A DNA stretch of 64,000 nt from contig NZ_CP070304.1 in the NCBI RefSeq assembly GCF_016917355.1, positions 558,001 through 622,000 of the forward strand, read 5' to 3'. This document shows, piece by piece, positions 57,601 to 64,000 of the stretch (positions are counted from its first letter, which is position 1; the number at the start of each line of letters is the position of its first letter). The DNA comes from Glaciimonas sp. PAMC28666. Lineage in GTDB: Bacteria > Pseudomonadota > Gammaproteobacteria > Burkholderiales > Burkholderiaceae_D. Made by a program: the position numbers and the translations under genes. The notes beneath the pieces were generated by a model. That model worked only from the letters and a program-made list of their open reading frames with translations. It was not told the origin of the DNA and made no database searches.

Positions 57601-58122
57601 TTATTTCTTTTTCTTCGGGCCAATGATCATGATCATTTGACGCCCTTCCATCTTAGGCCACTGCTCGACTTGTCCGAACGGCTCCAAATCAGATTTCAGG
57701 CGTTCCAACATGCGCACACCGATATCCTGGTGAGCCATTTCACGACCGCGAAAACGCAGCGTGATTTTGGTTTTATCGCCGTCTTCCAGAAACTTAGTCA
57801 AATTGCGCAGTTTGATGCCGTAATCGCCATCATCGGTACCCGGACGGAATTTAACTTCCTTCACCAGAATAACCTTCTGTTTCAATTTGGCTTCGTGCGC
57901 TTTCTTCTGTTCCTGGTATTTAAATTTACCATAGTCCATCAGACGCGCTACGGGAGGCTGTGCAGTCGGTGCGATTTCCACCAGATCTACGTTAGCTTCT
58001 TCAGCCAGACGAAAGGCTTCCGCCAACGAAACGATACCGAGCGGTTCATTTTCAACCCCGCTTAGACGCAATTCAGGTGCTGTTACCTCACCATTTATGC
58101 GATGTGACTTGTCCGTAGCTAT
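57601..58122 (-). CDS. infC: Translation initiation factor IF-3, probable AUA start
   Basis: IF3 controls start-codon selection on the 30S subunit. The N-domain includes [19 protein letters not shown] and [28 protein letters not shown]; the C-domain has [23 protein letters not shown]. The conserved N-terminal reading frame continues upstream of any ATG/GTG/TTG that would give a complete protein, back to ATA-GCT-ACG-GAC (Met-Ala-Thr-Asp) at 58122, which has AAGGA seven bases upstream (58130-58134). That gives 173 residues, the family length. A non-AUG start is the known basis of IF3 autoregulation in E. coli (AUU). Confidence 0.93.
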   Translation of the reverse strand: MATDKSHRINGEVTAPELRLSGVENEPLGIVSLAEAFRLAEEANVDLVEIAPTAQPPVARLMDYGKFKYQEQKKAHEAKLKQKVILVKEVKFRPGTDDGDYGIKLRNLTKFLEDGDKTKITLRFRGREMAHQDIGVRMLERLKSDLEPFGQVEQWPKMEGRQMIMIIGPKKKK

Positions 58123-58181
58123 TGCAGTTTCCTTTAAAAATCAAATAGATAAGCCGTGCTTCCACGCTATGGGTTTACCGT

Positions 58182-60089
58182 TCAGGCTTTGGTCTCGACC
58201 TCAATTTTGAGGCGCTCCACCAGTGCGTCTATTGACATGACACCTAAATCGACATTACCCCGCGCACGCACGGCCACTGTATTTGCATCACGCTCTTTAT
58301 CACCTACAACCAGGATATAGGGCGGTTTTTGCAAAGAATGCTGGCGTATTTTATAGGTAATCTTCTCATTACGCAAATCCGCTTCAACTCTAAACCCTTG
58401 TTTTTTCAGCGTTTGTGCAACACTTTGGACGTATTCGGACTGCGCATCCGATATATTCAAAATCACAACTTGAACCGGCGCTAGCCATAAAGGCATCGCA
58501 CCAGCATGGTTTTCAATCAGGATGCCAATGAAACGCTCCAATGATCCAACAATCGCCCGATGCAACATAACGGGTACTTTCCGATTATTGTCTTCTGTCA
58601 CGTATTCAGCACCGAGACGGCCAGGCATCGAGAAATCGACTTGCATCGTGCCACATTGCCATGATCGACCAATCGAATCCTTTAGATGATACTCAATCTT
58701 TGGACCGTAAAACGCGCCCTCGCCCGGCAATTCCTCCCAGGTGGTTCCCGACGCACGCAGCGCATCACGCAACGCATTTTCAGCCTTATCCCATACATCA
58801 TCCTCGCCGACACGCTTGTCCGGGCGCAAAGCCAGTTTCACGGCGACTTCGGTAAAGCCAAAACGGTCATAAACTTCACGTACCACTTTATCAAAGGCCG
58901 CGACTTCAGTTTGGACCTGATCTTCGGTACAGAAAATATGTCCATCATCTTGCGTAAAGCCACGCACACGCATCATGCCGTGTAACGCCCCAGATGGTTC
59001 GTTGCGATGACATTGTCCAAACTCGCCAAAGCGCAGCGGCAAGTCGCGATAGCTATGAAGAGAAGAGTTGAATATCTCCACATGGCCAGGGCAATTCATC
59101 GGTTTCAACGCATAACTGCGATTTTCCGATTCGGTGGTGAACATGTTGTCGCGATAATTTTCCCAGTGGCCGGTTCTTTCCCACAAAGATCGGTCCAGAA
59201 TCTGCGGTGCCTTCACCTCTTGATAGCCGTTATCTTGATACACCTTGCGCATGTATTGCTCAACCTGTTGCCAGATAGTCCAGCCTTTTGGATGCCAAAA
59301 AATCAAACCCGGGGCTTCTTCTTGCATGTGGAATAAATCCAAAGCGCGGCCAAGCTTGCGATGATCCCGCTTTTCTGCCTCTTCGAGCATATGCAAATAA
59401 GCTTCCTGATCTTCTTTTTTGGTCCAGGCGGTGCCGTACACCCGTTGCAACATTTCGTTTTTAGCATCGCCGCGCCAGTAAGCGCCCGCTAACTTCATCA
59501 ATTTAAAGACTTTCAGCTTACCGGTTGATGGCACGTGCGGCCCACGACACAGATCGGTAAACGACCCTTCTGTATAGAGCGACACTTCTTGATCCGCTGG
59601 AATTGACTCAATCAGCTCGGCCTTATAATCTTCACCCAGCGATTTGAAGTAAGCGACCGCTTCATCGCGTGGCAATACGCGCCGTGTTACAGGCTCGTCT
59701 TTTTTCGCCAGTTCCGCCATTTTCTTTTCGATAACGATTAAGTCTTCCGGCGTGAATGGCCGCTTGTAAGCAAAATCGTAATAAAAGCCATTTTCAATGA
59801 CAGGCCCAATCGTCACTTGCGCATCAGGGAATAGTTCCTTGACCGCGTAAGCTAACAGATGAGCGGTCGAGTGACGAATCACATCAAGACCTTCAGCATC
59901 CTTATCCGTAATAATCGCTAACGCCACATCACGCTCGATCAAATACGAGGTGTCCACGACGATGCCGTCGACTTTGCCAGCCAGCGCAGCCTTTGCCAGA
60001 CCCGTTCCGATGCTGGCCGCGACTTGTGCAACTGTCAGAGGTGCGTCAAATTGACGCTGCGAACCATCCGGAAGTGTGACTGATACCAT
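58182..60089 (-). CDS. thrS: Threonyl-tRNA synthetase
   Basis: Class II synthetase, 635 residues. TGS domain (1-60, [23 protein letters not shown]), editing domain with zinc-like [17 protein letters not shown] and the [17 protein letters not shown] region, catalytic motifs [42 protein letters not shown] and [20 protein letters not shown], and the anticodon-binding C-domain (about 530-635). First gene of the translation-factor cluster, preceded by a threonine-rich leader frame and terminator. Confidence 0.97.
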   Translation of the reverse strand: MVSVTLPDGSQRQFDAPLTVAQVAASIGTGLAKAALAGKVDGIVVDTSYLIERDVALAIITDKDAEGLDVIRHSTAHLLAYAVKELFPDAQVTIGPVIENGFYYDFAYKRPFTPEDLIVIEKKMAELAKKDEPVTRRVLPRDEAVAYFKSLGEDYKAELIESIPADQEVSLYTEGSFTDLCRGPHVPSTGKLKVFKLMKLAGAYWRGDAKNEMLQRVYGTAWTKKEDQEAYLHMLEEAEKRDHRKLGRALDLFHMQEEAPGLIFWHPKGWTIWQQVEQYMRKVYQDNGYQEVKAPQILDRSLWERTGHWENYRDNMFTTESENRSYALKPMNCPGHVEIFNSSLHSYRDLPLRFGEFGQCHRNEPSGALHGMMRVRGFTQDDGHIFCTEDQVQTEVAAFDKVVREVYDRFGFTEVAVKLALRPDKRVGEDDVWDKAENALRDALRASGTTWEELPGEGAFYGPKIEYHLKDSIGRSWQCGTMQVDFSMPGRLGAEYVTEDNNRKVPVMLHRAIVGSLERFIGILIENHAGAMPLWLAPVQVVILNISDAQSEYVQSVAQTLKKQGFRVEADLRNEKITYKIRQHSLQKPPYILVVGDKERDANTVAVRARGNVDLGVMSIDALVERLKIEVETKA

Positions 60090-60173
60090 GTGAGCTCCAT
60101 ACGATCATCGCTTTGCTTTGAGCGATGCCGAATTAAATGAATAAATTAACGAATAATGATCAAAAATGCAGAC

Positions 60174-60199
60174 GAAAAAAAGCGCGGACCAGCCGCGCT
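60174..60199 (-). terminator. thrS: Attenuator-like terminator upstream of thrS
   Basis: On the minus strand AGCGCGG (60193-60199), loop CTGGT, CCGCGCT (60181-60187), then T7 (60175-60181). Perfect 7-bp GC-rich stem. It lies 85 bp before the thrS ATG and 25 nt after the leader frame stop. Confidence 0.85.
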
Positions 60200-60224
60200 T
60201 TCTCAGTAGTGAAAAAGACCTCGA

Positions 60225-60266
60225 CTAGTGTCGCGTGCAGACTGCGGTGGTAGTTCGCGGTGTCAT
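60225..60266 (-). CDS. Threonine-rich leader peptide of thrS (candidate)
   Basis: 13 residues, MTPRTTTAVCTRH, of which five are threonine (ACA, ACT, ACC, ACC, ACG), three in a row. AAAGG lies about 11 bases before the ATG. The frame ends 25 nt before the intrinsic terminator and 135 nt before thrS. Leader bases ACCACCGC can pair with GCGGCTGGT of the terminator hairpin (one bulge), giving an alternative fold. This is the architecture of ribosome-mediated attenuation; no experiment is implied. Confidence 0.6.
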   Translation of the reverse strand: MTPRTTTAVCTRH

Positions 60267-60492
60267 AACCAGGATGCCTTTCTCGCTCTTACAAATGATG
60301 TTTGGTGTTTTGGCTGTTTTTCCCTACAACCAGGTAAGGATAGAAGCCAGATTGCAGGATGATACCAGAAACTCACGTCATTTGCGTTAGCGCATCAGCG
60401 TGGTAAGCGAAGTTTAGCGTCGCGCCACCTCGCAACTACTAAATCAACAAATTACCATTGCCCGTATTGTTACCGCTAACTGCTACCTGTAA

Positions 60493-61992
60493 TCATTGAG
60501 GTACTTTGCTCGCAATAACCAACTTGAGGCCATCGGTGCGGTTCCACCAACCGCCGCCCAACGCCTGAAACAAGGCTGCGGTGTCCGCAAAACGCGCCGC
60601 TTGTGCCTGCGCCAGATTAATAACAGCTTGCTGATAAATCAACTGTGCCGTCAACAATGCTTGCGGGCTAGCTGCGCCGAGTTTTACTGATTTCCTTGAA
60701 ATGTCTACACTTTGCGCTGCAGCACGCTCCGCTCCCAGCTGTGCTTTGAGCGTCTGCGCATCGTATTGCAGAGCACGTAAACTATCAGCAACATTTTGGA
60801 ACGCAAGAATCACGGTACTCCGATACTGCGCTGCCGCTTGCTCGAGCAACGCCTCCGATGCCCGCTTTTTATGTAATAGCGCACCACCCGCAAAAAGAGG
60901 TTGGGTTATGCCCCCAGCCAGCGCCCAGAATCCCGTTCCTCCTGCGAACAGGTTGCCGAGTTGGGTAGCGGAACTCCCAATCGAGGCACTGAGGGTAATT
61001 TGGGGAAGCATATTCGCGGTGGCAATGCCCACCGCGGCAGATGCCGCATGCAGTTGCTCCTCGGCGACGCGTACATCCGGTCGTTGCCGCACCAGATCGG
61101 ACGGCAAGCTGACTGGCAACTCCTGCGGCAGACTCAATTGGGACAGGACGAACTTTTCATCCAGTTCATCGCTGGGGAAACGCCCTGCCAACGCGGTTAA
61201 TCTGTCACGCTGAACAGACAACGCATTGTTAAGCGGTGGCAGAGTGGCTTGCGTCTGCGCCAACACTGCTTTCTGGGTCGCTACGTCCGCCAATGCTATA
61301 TCACCCAATGTATATTGGCGCTGCAACAATTCCAGCAACCGGCTCTGCATTCGGATTACTTCCTCAGTCGCACTGATTTGCGCCCGTAACGATGCTTCCT
61401 GCACAGCTGCTGCAACAACATTTGACGTCAGTGTCAAGTAGGTCGCTTCCAGTTGAAAGCGCTGCTGCGCCGCCTGGGCCTGGACGTTTTCCAGTTGGCG
61501 TCGATTGCCTCCAAAAGCGTCGACGTTATACGAAACATTGAGCTGCGCCGTATGCAGATTAAACACCGGCGTATCCGACTGAATTGGCGTCGTCGCAACC
61601 TTTTGACGGGTCGGCACCAGGCTAGCGTCAACCGTCGGGAAAAGGCTGCCGCGCTGGGCCGCTACTTGTTCTTCCGCGGCCCGCAAAGCAGCTTGCGCCG
61701 ATTGCAAATCCGGACTCGCTTTCAATGCCTGAGCTATCACTGTGTTCAATGGTGCCGACTGGAACAATGTCCACCATTGCGCAGGAATATCCATCCCGGC
61801 GACAAATTGCTGCCCGGCACCGCCAGTAGTTTCGGCCGAGTCAGTAGTAGCCTGCAATGGCGCTTTGGTGTAACCCTGCACCGATGGCGCAGCAGGCTGT
61901 TTGAAATCAGGACCGACCACGCAACCGGCCAATGTCAGTGCAACCGCTAACAGAGGCGGGCAAGCGAGGGATTGCAATGTCAATTTCTTCAT
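60493..61992 (-). CDS. NodT/OprM-family outer membrane efflux lipoprotein
   Basis: TolC-like outer membrane channel of a tripartite pump, 499 residues. Lipoprotein signal (ACPPLLAVALTLAGC, Cys24), then VVGPDFKQPAAP typical of NodT/OprM. Two OEP repeats with long helices (LQSAQAALRAAEEQVAAQRG and LRALQYDAQTLKAQLGAERAAAQSVDIS). LPSDLVRQRPDVRVAEEQLHAA is the family signature. It lies 128 bp downstream of the RND gene on the same strand. Confidence 0.93.
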   Translation of the reverse strand: MKKLTLQSLACPPLLAVALTLAGCVVGPDFKQPAAPSVQGYTKAPLQATTDSAETTGGAGQQFVAGMDIPAQWWTLFQSAPLNTVIAQALKASPDLQSAQAALRAAEEQVAAQRGSLFPTVDASLVPTRQKVATTPIQSDTPVFNLHTAQLNVSYNVDAFGGNRRQLENVQAQAAQQRFQLEATYLTLTSNVVAAAVQEASLRAQISATEEVIRMQSRLLELLQRQYTLGDIALADVATQKAVLAQTQATLPPLNNALSVQRDRLTALAGRFPSDELDEKFVLSQLSLPQELPVSLPSDLVRQRPDVRVAEEQLHAASAAVGIATANMLPQITLSASIGSSATQLGNLFAGGTGFWALAGGITQPLFAGGALLHKKRASEALLEQAAAQYRSTVILAFQNVADSLRALQYDAQTLKAQLGAERAAAQSVDISRKSVKLGAASPQALLTAQLIYQQAVINLAQAQAARFADTAALFQALGGGWWNRTDGLKLVIASKVPQ

Positions 61993-62120
61993 CTTTTAAC
62001 CTATCAGACTTCTGTCGGAACCCGCGTCGTACAATACTGCGTTGGCGCAGATATCAACGATCAGGAAAGAAGCAATTCAATCTTCGCTCATCCGCTGGAT
62101 TGATGCTCTTTTAAAATCGC

Positions 62121-64000
62121 TTAGCGGCCGTCGGGAATTCGGCTCACCCCTTTACGGCGTTCGATCCAGCGTTCCAGCGCGAAATAGAATGTGGGCAGAA
62201 TGAACAGCGTCAGCAATGTCGCCACAACCAATCCACCGACGACGACCGTGGCCAGGCCGCGTTGAACGTCAGTGCCCACACCGGTCGCCAACGCCGCTGG
62301 CAACATGCCAACCGAGGCCACGGTTGCAGTCATCAAGACTGGGCGGAAACGTTCAGACGCCCCCGCCAGCACTGCCTCCATTAGCGCTAAACCCTGTTGT
62401 CGTACACGATTGATATTGGACACCATAATGATGCCGTTTTGGACCGCAACACCAAACAGCGCGATAAAGCCCACGCCGGTGGCAACGTTGATGGTATTGC
62501 CTGTAACGCGGAGCGCAATCAAGCCGCCCAATGCCGCCAGCGGGACTAACCCAAGAATCAACATCGCTTGCCGCAACTTACCAAATCCGGCATATAAGAT
62601 AATCGCCATCAAACCCAATACCAGAGCGAAGACCACCAGCAATCGTGCCTGTGCGCGCTCCTGATTTTCAAACTGTCCGGCCCATTCCAGACGATACTTG
62701 GAATGGTCAAACTTCACATCCCTGGCGACCGCTGCCTGGGCTTCCTGATAATAGGAAAGCAAATCACGATCTGCGTAATCCAGACGGACGGTCAATTGGC
62801 GGTGCGTGCTTTCGTGCGTAATCGTACTCTCGCCAGTTCCGGAACGAATATGCGCCAGCTGAGAAAGCGGTATCCGTGCGCCGTTGGAGGCGGTCAGCAG
62901 CAGGTTACCCAATGCCTCGGGACCACTTCGACTACTCTTTGGAAATCGGACTGTGACGTTGTAAATACGATCAGCAACATACATTTGAGTCACGGGCGCA
63001 CCACCAATGCCGGTCTGAATCAGGCTAGAGATATCCGCGATATTGATCCCAAATCGCGCAGCAGCAGCACGATCAATATCGATCACCATCTGCGGAATCG
63101 GCGGCTCCTGAAAAATCGAAACGTCGGCACTTCCCCTGATGCCATGCAGGACATCCACAATGTGATTTCCAATGCGGCGTAATTCTTTAAAATCGTCGCC
63201 GTAGATACGAATCACCAATGGACTATGCGCCCCGCCCACTGCGTCATTCACACCGTCGCTGATCGGTTGGCTAATGCCGATGGAAAAGCCTGGCAATTGC
63301 GCCAGCCGCGTATTCAGGCGACGTACAAACTCTGCCTTGTTTTCGCCGCCAGGCCAGGTGTTGTATGGTTTCAGTCCTACCGGCACTTCCATGTGGCTCG
63401 GTGTCCACGGATCAGTACCATCATCGCTGCGACCAAGTTGCGTGACCACATAGGACACTTCAGGAAACGATAACAACGTGCGACGCAATTCAGCAGACAT
63501 CTCACTGCCCTTTTCCAGCGACAAACCGGATGGCATCTGGACTTGCAGCCACAGCGTTCCCTCATCTAGCTGCGGCATGAATTCTCGACCAGTGACGGCA
63601 CCTAAGCCGACCACGCCGATCAATGCCACCGCACCAATCAGATACGCAATCGATGGATTATCCAACATGGTTCGAAGGGTATTACGATACCCGGCACCGA
63701 GCCGTTCGAGCGGCTTGTTATGAAAAATTTTGCGTGGTTTTCTCAACGCCATGTAAGCCAACCCGGGGACCAGTACGACGCTACAGATTAATGCGCCGAT
63801 CAGCGCGTAGCTGACGGTAAATGCCATGGGAGACAATAATTTTCCTTCTGCTCTTTCAAACGCGAACAGCGGCAAGTAAGCGCTAATAATAATGAGCGTT
63901 GCAAAGAATATCGGCTTGATTACTTCGGTCGTCGCTGCCCGCACTTCGACCTCGGTTAGCTCTTCGGTCGGCGCGGCCTCACGCCGCCTTAAAATGGCCT
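62121..64000 (-). CDS. CzcA/CusA-family RND efflux transporter, N-terminus cut by window edge
   Basis: Inner-membrane proton-driven pump; about 626 C-terminal codons are visible of a normal 1030-1060. Membrane segments include IIISAYLPLFAF, FTVSYALIGALICSVVLVPGLAYM, VVFALVLGLMAIILYAGFG, MLILGLVPLAALGGLIAL and VGFIALFGVAVQNGIIMVSNI. Porter-loop segments EVSYVVTQLGRSDDGTDPWTPS and GISQPISDGVNDAVGGAHSPLVIRIYG belong to the heavy-metal (HME) RND branch, but the metal cannot be read. The frame is open at base 64000. The adaptor (CzcB-like) gene would lie beyond the edge. Confidence 0.92.
   Translation of the reverse strand, partial: AILRRREAAPTEELTEVEVRAATTEVIKPIFFATLIIISAYLPLFAFERAEGKLLSPMAFTVSYALIGALICSVVLVPGLAYMALRKPRKIFHNKPLERLGAGYRNTLRTMLDNPSIAYLIGAVALIGVVGLGAVTGREFMPQLDEGTLWLQVQMPSGLSLEKGSEMSAELRRTLLSFPEVSYVVTQLGRSDDGTDPWTPSHMEVPVGLKPYNTWPGGENKAEFVRRLNTRLAQLPGFSIGISQPISDGVNDAVGGAHSPLVIRIYGDDFKELRRIGNHIVDVLHGIRGSADVSIFQEPPIPQMVIDIDRAAAARFGINIADISSLIQTGIGGAPVTQMYVADRIYNVTVRFPKSSRSGPEALGNLLLTASNGARIPLSQLAHIRSGTGESTITHESTHRQLTVRLDYADRDLLSYYQEAQAAVARDVKFDHSKYRLEWAGQFENQERAQARLLVVFALVLGLMAIILYAGFGKLRQAMLILGLVPLAALGGLIALRVTGNTINVATGVGFIALFGVAVQNGIIMVSNINRVRQQGLALMEAVLAGASERFRPVLMTATVASVGMLPAALATGVGTDVQRGLATVVVGGLVVATLLTLFILPTFYFALERWIERRKGVSRIPDGR

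Larger units (their letters stand above)
60090..60492. other. thrS leader region
   Basis: 403 bp between the efflux lipoprotein gene and thrS. It contains the threonine-rich leader frame (60225-60266) and its terminator (60174-60199); nothing else was recognised. Confidence 0.6.

Overview
The window is chromosomal DNA of a betaproteobacterium, most likely a member of the Oxalobacteraceae (Collimonas/Glaciimonas/Herminiimonas type). This is inferred from the gene neighbourhoods: thrS-infC-rpmI-rplT-pheS-pheT-ihfA-merR, ppc divergent from hemC-hemD-hemX-hemY, a CheD- and CheZ-containing chemotaxis operon, and the long form of LeuA. No rRNA, tRNA, insertion sequence, prophage or CRISPR array was recognised. 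It looks like core genome with short accessory stretches.

Layout. 1-9746 (minus): chemotaxis operon in the order mcp-cheR-cheD-cheB-cheY-cheZ-cheA-cheW-mcp; the last mcp runs off the left edge. 9747-10876: a 1.1 kb gene-free stretch with a possible FliA promoter and a (TGATCAT)5 array. 10877-15711: mmsB, mmsA and a periplasmic binding protein (valine/branched-chain catabolism) with a divergent LysR gene. 15995-20930: prfC, dctA and a CBS-domain membrane protein. 21261-25572: hemCDXY (tetrapyrrole synthesis), divergent from ppc (25934-28816). 29165-34096: an orphan RcsB-like response regulator, an acetyltransferase, an adenine/adenosine deaminase, small unknown proteins, a lipoprotein and DoxX. 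34447-37900: marR-clcA, a gene of unknown function behind a Fur-box-like site, and a 45-residue DUF3096 protein. 38031-40209: leuA with a leucine-rich leader. 40482-50552: azoR/LysR, egtD-egtB (ergothioneine), an ABC exporter with an old-yellow-enzyme reductase, LysR and an NADP-dependent oxidoreductase. 50691-60089 (minus): upp, then the translation-factor cluster. 60493-64000 (minus): an outer membrane efflux lipoprotein and a truncated CzcA-type RND pump.

The most interesting signals are regulatory RNA and DNA sites rather than new protein families. Upstream of thrS is a 13-codon open frame with five threonine codons, followed by a strong intrinsic terminator. Upstream of leuA are leucine-rich short frames and a terminator-like stem. 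Both look like amino-acid-sensing attenuators. infC appears to start at an AUA codon. A candidate small RNA at 31867-31935 (minus) carries two anti-Shine-Dalgarno-like CCUCC motifs. Perfect palindromes lie in the promoters of the deaminase gene, marR and the azoR/LysR pair. Four intergenic tandem arrays share a 7- or 14-bp unit.

All calls rest on reading the sequence and on remembered family features. No database search or folding calculation was run.
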